Shown one piece after another: positions 1-8,602 of a DNA stretch of 64,000 nt. The notes below the pieces were generated by a model. It was not told the DNA's origin. It did no database searches and saw nothing but the letters and a program-made list of their open reading frames with translations. The DNA lies in contig NZ_FOBH01000003.1 of the NCBI RefSeq assembly GCF_900109785.1, positions 62,001 to 126,000 of the forward strand, written 5' to 3'. The DNA comes from Nitrosovibrio tenuis. GTDB taxonomy: Bacteria; Pseudomonadota; Gammaproteobacteria; Burkholderiales; Nitrosomonadaceae. The translations under genes and the position numbers were made by a program. Position 1 is the first letter of the stretch. Each line of letters opens with the position of its first letter.

Positions 1-1459
1 GCTCCGCTGTTGACTTGGCCTTCTTCTGCGCAGCCTCTGCATTCTTGTATAGCGTATCGGCATCGTTGCCATCCTCCGGAAACACTGCCACACCTAATGC
101 CGGCATAACCCGGACTTCCTCGCCTTCGATCAAAAATGGCGTCCGGTGAACTGCGGTGACCGCCTTATTGATCACATACGCCACATTTTCGGCATCGCAA
201 ACTTCGGGAAGAGCAAGCGCACCAGCGAAGCAATCGGCTGAAATCCGCGCAAGATTCGCCGGTTGCGGCCAAACGGTCTTGATGCGCTGCGCCAGTTGGT
301 GTAGCAATGCGTCACCCCCTTGCCGACCGAATGTTTCGTTAATTTGGCGGAAGCGCTTGATATCACCGATCACAATGGCTACCTGGGTCTGGTTGTGCCT
401 GGCTGCGTCCAACAATTGTGTCACTCGTTCCTGAAACAGCGCTCTGTTGGGCAGCCCCGTCAGCGAGTCGTAATGCGTGAGATAAGTAATCTGCTCATCC
501 TTGGCAATATGTTCGAGTGCGAAGGATATATCGCCTGCCAATTCGCTCATCAGGTTCAGTTCATCCTTGTTGAAAAAGTTGGGCTCTTTGCTGTACATCA
601 GCATCACGCCAACACAGACACCCTCAACTATCATCGGCAGAGCAATGCCCGACCGGTATCCGTGCTGGAGCGCCAGTTTCCTGAACCGAATAGCGGGCGG
701 ATTGAGTGCTATGTTATTGTCAAAGCGCGGCTTGTTCTCCGCGATAGCCCGGGATATAAGGTTTGACGCCGCGCCGGGTGTATTAGGCAAAACAACGTAT
801 TCATCGGGCGCATCCATCTCGAATCCGTGATGGGCAACCGCCCGCACCAAGCCATTATTCCGATCGATCATGCCAATCCATACCATGCCGAATCCGCCCT
901 GTTCCACGGCAATTCTGCAGGTGTCACGAAATAGTTCGTGACGATCACGCACCCGTAGGATAGTCGAATTGATCTTACTCAGAACGGCGTGAAGACGGCT
1001 CAGGTGGGCAATTTTTTGTTCCTGCTCGCGCCGCTCGGTGATATCCCGTGAAATGCCGTCCATGCGAACGATCCCGCCGCTTGCGTCGGTGGCAGTATGA
1101 CCACGGCTGTGGATCCAGCGTATCTCCCCGCCCGGGGTCAATGCTCTATATTCGGATTCGAAAATGCCACCCTTGGCCGCCTGAGCCCATGCGCGCAGCA
1201 CCCGTGGGTTGTCATCGGGATGGATGAAATCATCCCAGACAATGGCCTTATCGCAGATCTCCTCTTGAGTGCGCCCGAAAACCGCAGCGACTGCCGGGCT
1301 GACATAGCAAATCTCGCGCGAGGGTATCTCAACTGACCAGACCACATCCGGCAACGTGGACACTACACTACGTATGTGTTGGCGAAACGTCTCGAGCTCG
1401 ACGTTCGACTCCACAGATTGCGCACGCTCAGCCATAAGCTGTTTAAATTGTGTTGGCAT
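1..1459 (-). CDS. PAS-GAF-GGDEF signalling protein, 3' end outside window
   Basis: The reading frame opens with ATG at 1459 (minus strand) and stays open to the window edge, giving 486 residues. In order it shows a PAS fold with a PAC-like tail (about residues 28-145; WSVEIPSREICYVSPAV, then RMDGISRDITERR), a GAF domain (about 160-305) and a GGDEF domain that begins with the typical LTHYDSLTGLPNRALF. The signature loop that should read GG(D/E)EF reads SADCF, so diguanylate cyclase activity is unlikely; the domain may be regulatory. Proteins of this build often end in an EAL phosphodiesterase domain, which would lie left of the window (inference). It is cytoplasmic, with no membrane segment. 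It diverges from the MocR-like gene with about 210 bp between their starts. Confidence 0.85.
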   Translation of the reverse strand, partial: MPTQFKQLMAERAQSVESNVELETFRQHIRSVVSTLPDVVWSVEIPSREICYVSPAVAAVFGRTQEEICDKAIVWDDFIHPDDNPRVLRAWAQAAKGGIFESEYRALTPGGEIRWIHSRGHTATDASGGIVRMDGISRDITERREQEQKIAHLSRLHAVLSKINSTILRVRDRHELFRDTCRIAVEQGGFGMVWIGMIDRNNGLVRAVAHHGFEMDAPDEYVVLPNTPGAASNLISRAIAENKPRFDNNIALNPPAIRFRKLALQHGYRSGIALPMIVEGVCVGVMLMYSKEPNFFNKDELNLMSELAGDISFALEHIAKDEQITYLTHYDSLTGLPNRALFQERVTQLLDAARHNQTQVAIVIGDIKRFRQINETFGRQGGDALLHQLAQRIKTVWPQPANLARISADCFAGALALPEVCDAENVAYVINKAVTAVHRTPFLIEGEEVRVMPALGVAVFPEDGNDADTLYKNAEAAQKKAKSTAE

Positions 1460-1672
1460 GACTCCTCCGGGCAAACATCGGGGTTTGACCCAACTATGCG
1501 AGCGACGTCGTAAACAGAACAGATACAGAAAGTACGGCGTTCGCCTGTCACAGAGGAAGCAGACAGGCACAGTAGACTTATTTAGTGGGTGTCACAGATT
1601 TGAGCTAGTATGAAATGGGATGCGTGCAGCCTCGCCCGCATAACTGCCGACCAACGCATCAGAAAGGCCGTC

Positions 1673-3085
1673 ATGAAGCTGTACGAGCAGTATGCAGACG
1701 AGATTTCACGCAATATCGATCAGGGCATACTGCGCCCCGGAGATCGCCTCCCCTCCGTGCGCGAGGCCTGCCGCAGCCGTCATCTCAGTCCGGCCACGGT
1801 GCTCCAGGCTTACCGTTTGCTTGAGGATCGTGGGCAGATCTACACGCGGGCTCGCTCCGGCTATTATGTCAGCGCCAACTGGAAGGGCTTTCCTCCGGAG
1901 CCTGAACCGTCGCGGCCCCCTGAGACATCCACACCAGTAAATGTTCGTGATCTGATCTTTGAACTGCTCGAGACGACAAAATCAGAGGACTTCGTACAGT
2001 TCGGATCGGCCTTCCCCGCCCCGGATCTTTTTCCCTTTACAAAACTTGCGCGCGCGCTGCATACCGCTGCATGTCGAATGAATCCACTTGGCATCTACGA
2101 AAGCCTGCCTCCCGGCAATCCTGAGTTGAGACGCTTGATCGCGCGGCAGTACGTTGAACTGGGATGCAGCGTACCGACGGAAGAGATAGTGATTACGACC
2201 GGCGCCCTTGAAGGTTTGAACCTATGCCTGCAGGCAGTGACTCGAGCTGGCGATCTCGTGGCAATCGAAAGTCCCGCGTTCTATGCTGCACTTGTGGCCA
2301 TTGAGCGCCTGGGATTAAAGGCGGTTGAAATCGCCACCTCTCCACGAGAAGGGATGAACCTGGCTGCATTGGCGACGGCGCTGGACCGGCATTCGATCAA
2401 GGCCTGCTGGCTCATGACCAATTTCCAGAACCCGCTCGGCTGTCTCATGCCCGAAGAAAAGAAGCAGGAGCTGGTAAAGCTTTTGGCTTTGCATGATGTG
2501 CCCTTGATCGAGGATGACGTCTACGGCGAGCTCTACTATGACCGAGATCGGCCCAAGCCGGCCAAAGCTTTCGACCACAAAGGTCTCGTCATGCATTGTT
2601 CCTCGTTTTCGAAGTGCCTAGCCCCCGGATATCGTGTGGGCTGGACGGCGCCCGGGCGATACGTGAAACAGGTGGAAGAGGCAAAACACATGACCACCAT
2701 CGCGACCAGCGCTCCGATCCAGGCTGCGATTGTGGAATTTCTCAAACATTTCGGCTACAAACATCATCTGCGCAAACTACGGCAGGAATTGCAGGCTCGG
2801 CAAAATCAGATGCTGCAGGCGGTCGGGCAGAAGTTTCCGCAGGGCACCCGCGTAACCCGTCCTGCGGGCGGTTATTTCCTGTGGATTGAAATGCCCGAAT
2901 CGGTGAATGCCCTGGAAGTATATCGGCTCGCGATGGAAAGAAAGATCACCGTGGCACCGGGGCAGATTTTTTCGCCACGGCGGAAATTCGAAAACTGTAT
3001 TCGATTGAACTGTGGGCAAATGTGGTCATCACCGACGGAAGCCGCCGTCACCACGCTCGGTGGAATTGTCACTGCCTTAGCCTGA
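1673..3085 (+). CDS. MocR-type PLP-dependent regulator (GntR helix-turn-helix + aminotransferase fold)
   Basis: The product has an N-terminal GntR-type winged helix (about residues 1-70; RPGDRLPSVREACR, then HLSPATVLQAYRLLEDRG) joined by a linker to a fold-type I aminotransferase domain of about 370 residues. The lysine that binds pyridoxal phosphate lies in SSFSKCLAPGYRVGW, and the upstream NPLG and DDVYGEL segments match the family. MocR proteins use PLP or an amino-compound adduct as effector and commonly control a neighbouring metabolic gene. Here the class III aminotransferase gene follows on the same strand, but I cannot show that it is the target. The ATG at 1673 has AGAAAGG six bases upstream; an earlier in-frame ATG at 1610 lacks a clear ribosome site and would add 21 residues. 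Confidence 0.85.
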   Translation: MKLYEQYADEISRNIDQGILRPGDRLPSVREACRSRHLSPATVLQAYRLLEDRGQIYTRARSGYYVSANWKGFPPEPEPSRPPETSTPVNVRDLIFELLETTKSEDFVQFGSAFPAPDLFPFTKLARALHTAACRMNPLGIYESLPPGNPELRRLIARQYVELGCSVPTEEIVITTGALEGLNLCLQAVTRAGDLVAIESPAFYAALVAIERLGLKAVEIATSPREGMNLAALATALDRHSIKACWLMTNFQNPLGCLMPEEKKQELVKLLALHDVPLIEDDVYGELYYDRDRPKPAKAFDHKGLVMHCSSFSKCLAPGYRVGWTAPGRYVKQVEEAKHMTTIATSAPIQAAIVEFLKHFGYKHHLRKLRQELQARQNQMLQAVGQKFPQGTRVTRPAGGYFLWIEMPESVNALEVYRLAMERKITVAPGQIFSPRRKFENCIRLNCGQMWSSPTEAAVTTLGGIVTALA

Positions 3086-3265
3086 AATCCGGGCTGCTGA
3101 CCTGTCTGTTTGGCGCGACAGCCCAAGCCCATTTGTACAGACTGTGAGTCGACACCGACACGGGGTGGCAACTTCGCTGACACGATATCCCTGTTCAGTA
3201 TCCCCGTTCAGTAACTTGCCGAACTGCTTCTTCCTTAAATGCTGGGTAAAACGCGGCGTCCTCAT
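3077..3265 (-). CDS. possible 62-residue protein of unknown function
   Basis: A short minus-strand frame starts at ATG 3265 behind a strong Shine-Dalgarno (TTAGGAGGAAATCCC then ATG) and a TATGAT-like box about 25 bases before the start codon. The product begins MRTPRFTQHLRKKQFGKLLN, strongly basic, and ends just inside the 3' end of the MocR gene (9-base overlap). I recognise no family. It could be a real small gene, a leader, or the surviving 5' end of a lost gene whose ribosome site is still intact. The quality of the ribosome site is the only positive evidence. Confidence 0.3.
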   Translation of the reverse strand: MRTPRFTQHLRKKQFGKLLNGDTEQGYRVSEVATPCRCRLTVCTNGLGLSRQTDRSAARISG

Positions 3266-3566
3266 GGGATTTCCTCCTAAGCTCAAAATCATAGCCCCGG
3301 TTTGTCCACTAGACCGTCTGAACTGTCTATTTGACGGGGAAGCTTAGGGTTTTCCCAGAGTCAGCCTCGTCATCAATACGCTTGTAATCCTTTTCGGGTT
3401 ATCTATATTGAATTAACCGATGATGGTTGAGTGGCCGCGGCGGGTTTGTCTGCGGAACGATAACCATGCCGGGAGGTTCTCTGTTAGAGACAGCTGGCGT
3501 AATGATTACATCGAGAAAGCGAGAAGGCTCAACATTGGCAGGAAAAATGACAAGACTGAGCATGTG
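3266..3566. other. intergenic region upstream of the class III aminotransferase
   Basis: About 300 bases between the small minus-strand frame and the chosen aminotransferase start. It contains repeated AGACCGTCTGAACTGTCT-like sequence near 3310-3335 with partial dyad symmetry, which could be a regulator site. The aminotransferase frame stays open back to an ATG at 3420, but the residues in between do not resemble the family. Nothing else is recognised. Confidence 0.4.
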
Positions 3567-4736
3567 ATGGCTTCCAGAGAACAACGTTTTTTGGGCAGAA
3601 AAATACCCGGCGCGCTACAAGTAACGAAGGCGGAAGGGAGCTTTATCTTTGATGATCGGGGCAGGAAATATATCGATTTCGTAATGGGCTGGTGTGTCGG
3701 CAACTTCGGTTGGGGCAATGAAGTGCTTATAAACGCCTCCGCGGGGTTCGATGGGCCAGATTATGTGTTTCCTGGGCACTCATATGGGCCTTGGACCGAA
3801 CTTGCTGAATTACTGGCTTCAATATCGCCGGGCAAGCTTATGAAAAGCTTCCGGGCTACCGGGGGCTCAGAAGCCGTGGATATCGCGTTGCAGGCGGCCA
3901 TGGTGCATACGGGCCGTCAGAAATTTCTCTCCCTGGAGGGCAGCTATCATGGAAATGCGATTGGCGGGTTGAGTGTAGCGGATTCGAAGAATAGGCAGCA
4001 ATGCAGGAATCTGCTGCCTCATTGCTACAAGGTCGAACTACCGCTGAATAATGAAGCCCTCGAGCGTATTGACAAGTTTCTGAAAACTGAAGAGTTTGCG
4101 GCATTCATCATGGAGCCGATCAGCGTCAATCTCGGAGTGCTTATTCCCGAGATGGAATTCATGACCGAGCTCGCCAAGTTATGCAGGAGATACGGTACGC
4201 TATTAATTATGGACGAGGTGGCAACTGGCTTCGGAAGGACAGGAACATTATTCGCTTCAGAACGTTATCATCTTGAGCCTGATATCATGTGCATCGCCAA
4301 AGCAGTCACAGGTGGTCTGGGAGGATTGGGGGCGACTATAACTACGGCAGCGGTTGCAAAATCAATGGAAGAAAATGGCAGTTACTACTCTACCTATGGG
4401 TGGCATCCTCGAAGCGTGCATGTTGCGATTGCCACGATTCATTACGTAACGACACATCAGAAACAGCTCCTGGGAAAAGTCGATGAGATGAGCGAATATT
4501 TCCGCTCCCGCTTGTCACAGATGCGCTTTAAAGGCGTCGCAAACCACAGCATTGCTGGTATGGCTATTGGCTTAGAATTGGACACCGACGGTTATGCTTA
4601 TGACATCCAAGCCAAGTGTCAACGAAACGGTCTTTTAATTACAGCCGAAGGCTCAACGCTACTTTTACTTCCTTCATTAAATATCGATCAAGCAATCGCC
4701 AAACAGGGTCTGGACATCCTGGAAAGATGCATTTAA
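3567..4736 (+). CDS. class III PLP-dependent aminotransferase (glutamate-1-semialdehyde aminomutase-like)
   Basis: A fold-type I PLP enzyme of about 389 residues. Family marks are YIDFVMGWCVGNFGWGN near the N-terminus, the phosphate/ring-binding RATGGSEAVDIALQAA, the aspartate motif LIMDEVATGFGRTG, and the Schiff-base lysine in CIAKAVTGGLGG. The C-terminal substrate-binding part is present, so it looks intact. Class III enzymes act on omega-amino groups or isomerise amino acids; the substrate cannot be read from sequence. I chose the ATG at 3567 because homology-like sequence begins there, although the frame opens at 3420 and the ribosome site before 3567 is poor. It follows a MocR-type regulator, a frequent pairing for PLP enzymes. 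Confidence 0.8.
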   Translation: MASREQRFLGRKIPGALQVTKAEGSFIFDDRGRKYIDFVMGWCVGNFGWGNEVLINASAGFDGPDYVFPGHSYGPWTELAELLASISPGKLMKSFRATGGSEAVDIALQAAMVHTGRQKFLSLEGSYHGNAIGGLSVADSKNRQQCRNLLPHCYKVELPLNNEALERIDKFLKTEEFAAFIMEPISVNLGVLIPEMEFMTELAKLCRRYGTLLIMDEVATGFGRTGTLFASERYHLEPDIMCIAKAVTGGLGGLGATITTAAVAKSMEENGSYYSTYGWHPRSVHVAIATIHYVTTHQKQLLGKVDEMSEYFRSRLSQMRFKGVANHSIAGMAIGLELDTDGYAYDIQAKCQRNGLLITAEGSTLLLLPSLNIDQAIAKQGLDILERCI

Positions 4737-4937
4737 TCGGTAGATGATTGGTCGACGTCGGGATCTTGAGTTTGCCGGGACGAACGTCACCACTTTTATG
4801 ATCGTTACACCCCATTTTGTCCATTCCATCCGTTCCGGTTTTGGTTTTACCCGATCTTTTTTTTCATTTTATCAGGTAAATTGCCATTCCCAGAACGGCC
4901 GTTCCAATCGCAACCTTCCGCGTTGCGGCCGCACGGT

Positions 4938-5378
4938 TATAGGGAAGTGGATGATAATGCCACTGACATAAAAGAATGACGAACCGGTTAGGAGCCGACG
5001 TCTGTATCGGTGCTGTTGGGTGTGAAGCTGACGGAAGCTTTGCGCAGAGCCTTACTGGCCGAGCTCTGAAATTACAAGCAGGTTCTGCCACAGCCCTCCA
5101 TTGGGCTATCAATTCGGTACGTAAAGCCGGCGTTGTTTCCATTGTCGGGGTTTACGGGTCCCACGTTTGATGCCGTCCCGATTGGAAATGCCCTCAATAA
5201 GGGCCTGACATTGCGCATGAACTAGGGGAGCGTCAAGCAACATCTCCCCGTTTGATTGAACATATTGAGGCCGGGCGTATAGAACCGAAAAAAATTGTTA
5301 CGCATAGGGTTCCCTTGGAGGAGGTTGCGGATGCTTGTCATATTTTTTCGTCCAAACTGGACAATTGCATCAATTAAA
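4938..5378 (+). pseudogene. remnant of a zinc-dependent alcohol/formaldehyde dehydrogenase
   Basis: Pieces of the C-terminal half of a medium-chain alcohol dehydrogenase can be read across three frames. They are YREVDDNATDI, then from 4976 MTNRLGADVCIGAVGCEADG through VRKAGVVSIVGVYGSHV ending in a stop, then FDAVPIGNALNKGLTLRMN in another frame followed by an in-frame TAG, then LIEHIEAGRIEPKK and HRVPLEEVADACHIFSSKLD. At least two frameshifts and one nonsense codon are needed to join them, and the N-terminal zinc-binding half is absent. A functional relative of the same superfamily lies at the other end of the window (62927-64000), but the two differ in detail, so this is not a simple recent duplicate. 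Confidence 0.75.
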
Positions 5379-5562
5379 GTTGGCATTTTGGGAAAAAGGT
5401 CGAGTTATCGGGAAAGCGGGCCGCCTGAGGATGTGGGGGGAAGGGTCAACAGTTTGGTATGCGCCAGTGGTAGGATAAAGCCTAAAAATGAACTTTGAGT
5501 TCTCCGCCAATGCAACCCATTCATAGGCATATATAAATTTTCCACTCAAAGAGGAGTAAGCG

Positions 5563-5850
5563 ATGTCGAGTGTTGGTTACCACGAGCCCGTTGAGGAGCT
5601 CTCTGATGAAACGCGGGACATGCATAGAGCGATTGTTTCGCTGATGGAAGAGCTGGAGGCTGTCGATTGGTACAACCAGCGTATAAACGCCTGCAAAGAT
5701 GATCAGCTCAAGGTCATTCTTACGCACAACCGTGACGAGGAGAAAGAACACGCCTCAATGTTGCTGGAATGGATCCGGCGAAGGGATGCAACGTTTTCCA
5801 AGGAACTGAAAGAATATCTGTTTAACGAGAACCCGATCGTGCACGAATGA
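5563..5850 (+). CDS. encapsulated ferritin-like protein (EncFtn family), stand-alone
   Basis: This 95-residue two-helix protein matches the EncFtn family, which forms an annular decamer with di-iron ferroxidase sites and normally works inside an encapsulin nanocompartment. Residues corresponding to the metal centre are visible: E30 and E32 in MEELEAVDWY, W36 and Y37, E60 and H63 in HNRDEEKEHA. The gene has a strong ribosome site (GAGGAG seven bases before ATG 5563). The protein ends directly after the second helix (LFNENPIVHE) and has no C-terminal extension or cargo-loading peptide of the kind EncFtn proteins use for encapsulation. No encapsulin shell gene is found in the window. It may act in trans with a shell encoded elsewhere, or without one. 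Confidence 0.85.
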   Translation: MSSVGYHEPVEELSDETRDMHRAIVSLMEELEAVDWYNQRINACKDDQLKVILTHNRDEEKEHASMLLEWIRRRDATFSKELKEYLFNENPIVHE

Positions 5851-6004
5851 GACGCACCCTAAGTGCTGAGCCTTTTCGGTCGTACAACGGTGCGCTCAAA
5901 CAGCTTCATGGCACCTACGGAAGAGGGATTCGTTTCGCATGAAGGCAGAGACGACGCTCGTGCGAAAGTATAATCAGCGACCTGATCGCTATTGGAGAAA
6001 TTAC

Positions 6005-6030
6005 GCCGCCCCTCTTCATTTCGGGGCGGC
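6005..6030 (-). terminator. GC-rich hairpin after the PEP-CTERM gene
   Basis: An 8-bp perfect stem (GCCGCCCC / GGGGCGGC) with a 10-base loop lies nine bases beyond the stop of the minus-strand gene ending at 6039. The tail on that strand is GTAATTTC, only moderately T-rich, so termination strength is uncertain. It could also serve the converging EncFtn gene. Confidence 0.5.
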
Positions 6031-6038
6031 TTAGAAAC

Positions 6039-7259
6039 TCAGGTACGAGCGCGGCGAGCTACGGCGCTTATAAGGCCCAATCCAGCAAGCAGCAAGGCAT
6101 AGGTTTCGGGCTCGGGTATAGGTGCCATTACGGTAAGCGGTGTCTGTGTCATGCTTACATCCCCCGCAGTCACGAATGTTAAACCTGTCACGAATGCCTG
6201 GGTGTTGGAAGGATCCAATCCGGCACCGATATCTATATCGCGTAATTCAAATCTGCTGACGCCAGCCGCGCCGAAACTGAACACGTCACCTCCATGCACA
6301 TGGCCGAGGCTAATGTCATAGGTGTTATTGCTATTATCGAAGCCATAAATATCATATCCATCTGTATCGGCAGCCAGGACCGGAAACAGGGCACTTTCAA
6401 TGTTCGGACCTGAATTCACCACAAAGTCGTAACCGGTTGCGACAAGGGGATCAATAAAGATCGTTTGATGGAGCTGAATATTGAAATTGAAGTGCCAGCC
6501 ATCGGCCTGGACAATATTCGGTAACAGGGGAGCGTCAGCTGACGAGCCGTCGGAGATCTTGCCATTGCGAATTGCCATGGTCCAAAGACCCGGGGTGTCC
6601 TGCCCTACATTGCTGGTGTTGGCAAGTTGAAGGATAGATGAATTGAATGAACCTGGGAGCGCAAAAAAATGGGCATTGTCCCCAGCATCATATCCCGCCT
6701 GTGCCGGTATGCCTCCCAAGCCGCGAACGCCTCCACTGAAGTCGCCCGTAGTCCATTGCAGCTGCCTATAACGGAACTCGATGTCGAAGTTGCCCGCGCC
6801 GGTATCTGGGCGATTGAGCAGCGTCATCTGGAAATCGTTGACTTTGTCATTATGCAGGTCGAAATAACCGACGTTGTTCCATGTTGTAACCAGAGTATTT
6901 GAATTGGGGGATGCAGTGTACACTGCACCTCCGCCTTGTGTATCCACATCCGCCCAAAACGGGGCGATCATCGGCTGACTAGATACCGGAAATCGCTGCG
7001 GAGTATAAGTATCAACTGGTCCCCCAAAAGTGATATTACCGTTATTGTTCGCCCAGAAACTGCTGTAATGGTGTCCAAAAAAGTTCAACGTGAACGGCAG
7101 GTTGAGTTGACTTGAAGACTCATCGTCATTCGGTAATTGGGAGAGATCGCCGTAGCCCGCCGGCCCTCCGAAGCCATTGCGCAACTCTATTGCATATGCC
7201 GCATTGAAAGTAAGCACTCCCGCTAAAAACATGGAGCTTAATAACCATGAGTTTTTCAT
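6039..7259 (-). CDS. secreted PEP-CTERM protein with NIDO-like domain
   Basis: The 406-residue product starts with a signal peptide (MKNSWLLSSMFLAGVLTFNA, cleavage after AYA) and ends with the exosortase sorting signal: PIPEPETYALLLAGLGL, a hydrophobic segment and the basic tail RRART. The body (about residues 40-230) has the character of a nidogen/NIDO-type extracellular domain: FFGHHYSSFWANNNGNITFG, PMIAPFWADVD, and LLNRPDTGAGNFDIEFRY. Such proteins are exported, cut by an exosortase and placed in the extracellular or biofilm matrix. No exosortase gene is in the window. A ribosome site (TTAGGA) precedes the start codon. A similar tail is found on 41877-42596. Confidence 0.85.
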   Translation of the reverse strand: MKNSWLLSSMFLAGVLTFNAAYAIELRNGFGGPAGYGDLSQLPNDDESSSQLNLPFTLNFFGHHYSSFWANNNGNITFGGPVDTYTPQRFPVSSQPMIAPFWADVDTQGGGAVYTASPNSNTLVTTWNNVGYFDLHNDKVNDFQMTLLNRPDTGAGNFDIEFRYRQLQWTTGDFSGGVRGLGGIPAQAGYDAGDNAHFFALPGSFNSSILQLANTSNVGQDTPGLWTMAIRNGKISDGSSADAPLLPNIVQADGWHFNFNIQLHQTIFIDPLVATGYDFVVNSGPNIESALFPVLAADTDGYDIYGFDNSNNTYDISLGHVHGGDVFSFGAAGVSRFELRDIDIGAGLDPSNTQAFVTGLTFVTAGDVSMTQTPLTVMAPIPEPETYALLLAGLGLISAVARRART

Positions 7260-7399
7260 TTTTTTTCCTAAAAGGATGAGGTCATTTGCTTATGAAGGTG
7301 TGAGCAAAGGCAAGGGTTCAATAAGATAAATAGCCGCGAACAGTGCCTCAGCAATATCACCTTAGTTTATAAAAAGCACGTCTGCTGACTTTTATATTC

Positions 7400-7446
7400 T
7401 TCAACCATTGCTGCCGGGCTTCACGCCCTCCGGTAAAGATACGTTC
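7400..7446 (-). pseudogene. 47-bp degenerate copy of the tyrA 3' end
   Basis: This 47-base segment matches 40 of 47 bases without gaps to 13639-13685 inside tyrA, in the same orientation. Its minus-strand frame reads ERIFTGGREARQQWLKN against ERIFAEAREARRQWLKS in TyrA. It lies just downstream of the DegT gene, so the glycan operon plus the lpxA-like gene are bracketed by tyrA-end sequence. It has no start codon and is a remnant, not a gene. Confidence 0.65.
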
Positions 7447-7486
7447 ATAGTCATCCTATGAACTCAGATAACACTTCAACGAAAAT

Positions 7487-8602
7487 CTAGGCTTGAGCCG
7501 GACGGCGCCGTTCGAAGACCTGTATCCAGTTCGCGATGTGTGCGACCGTTTCTTCGAGCAATTCGGGGTAGATAGGCAGAGCTAGCACTTGGGCGGCCAA
7601 ACGCTCGGCCTGTGGTAGCGCCAAGCTCGCATGGAATGCCGAAAAAACGGGCTGCAAATGACAGGGTATGGCATAAAACACGCCAGTCGCAATACCCTGT
7701 TCAGCCAGAAATACCTGTAGCGCATCACGTTGTGGATGGGTAACGACAAACTGGTGGTAGACCGGCACGCTGTTCTCAAGGGGCGTCGGCCAGCGACAGA
7801 CGGTATCGCGTAAGGCAGTTTGGTATTGTGCGGCGATTTGCCGTCGCTGTGCATTCCAACTGTTCAGGTAAGGAAGCTTGACTCGCAAAACGGCTGCCTG
7901 AATTTCGTCGAGGCGGCTGTTGTAACCGATTTCGCCATGCCGATAGCGGCTTTCCCGGCCATGATTTCGCAGGCGGCGCAGCCGTTTGGACAAGGCTGGG
8001 TCATTACAGGAAATCGCACCGGCATCGCCGTAAGCTCCGAGATTTTTAGTCGGGTAGAAGCTGAAAGCTCCGGTGATGCCGAACGATCCAACGCCGCCAC
8101 CGCGATATCGTGCCCCGATGGCCTGCGCCGCGTCTTCGATCAACCACAGGCCGTGCCTCGCACAGAGTTCTTGCAACGGCGCCAGATCAGCCGGTTCTCC
8201 AAAAAGATGAACAGCAATAATTGCTTTCGTTCGCGAAGTCAGGGCGCGTCGAATACTGTCGATATCGATGTTGTAACGCCGGGATGAGCAATCGGCAAAA
8301 CGCGGCTGCGCCCCTGCCAGACAAACTGCCTCCGCGGTGGCGAAAAAAGTAAAGCTGGGTACGATTACCTCATCGCCGACGCCTATTCCCAATGCCTTCA
8401 GCGAGAGTAACAGCGCATCGGTTCCGGAGTTGACGCTGATCACCTCGGCAACGCCTATATAGTCAGCAAGTTCACGTTCCAGCGCCTCGTTCTCGGCGCC
8501 ATCAATGAAATTGCCGCTCGCAAGCACGCCCTGGATTGCCGCGTCGATCTCGCCGCGCAACTGCCGGTACTGACTACCCAAGTCTAACAGCGGCACTGTC
8601 AT
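7487..8602 (-). CDS. DegT/DnrJ/EryC1/StrS-family sugar aminotransferase
   Basis: A 371-residue PLP enzyme of the family that transaminates nucleotide-activated keto-sugars. Visible marks are SVNSGTDALLLSLKALGIG, DEVIVPSFTFFATAEA, the PLP-ring aspartate in LIEDAAQAIGA, and the Schiff-base lysine in FYPTKNLGAYGDAG, followed by RNHG and GYNSRLDEIQAAVL. It is the last gene of the minus-strand glycan operon; its ATG overlaps the stop of the Gfo/Idh gene (ATGA). An oxidoreductase followed by a DegT aminotransferase is the usual pair for making an amino sugar from a UDP-sugar, so the two probably act in sequence. Exact substrate unknown. Confidence 0.9.
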   Translation of the reverse strand: MTVPLLDLGSQYRQLRGEIDAAIQGVLASGNFIDGAENEALERELADYIGVAEVISVNSGTDALLLSLKALGIGVGDEVIVPSFTFFATAEAVCLAGAQPRFADCSSRRYNIDIDSIRRALTSRTKAIIAVHLFGEPADLAPLQELCARHGLWLIEDAAQAIGARYRGGGVGSFGITGAFSFYPTKNLGAYGDAGAISCNDPALSKRLRRLRNHGRESRYRHGEIGYNSRLDEIQAAVLRVKLPYLNSWNAQRRQIAAQYQTALRDTVCRWPTPLENSVPVYHQFVVTHPQRDALQVFLAEQGIATGVFYAIPCHLQPVFSAFHASLALPQAERLAAQVLALPIYPELLEETVAHIANWIQVFERRRPAQA

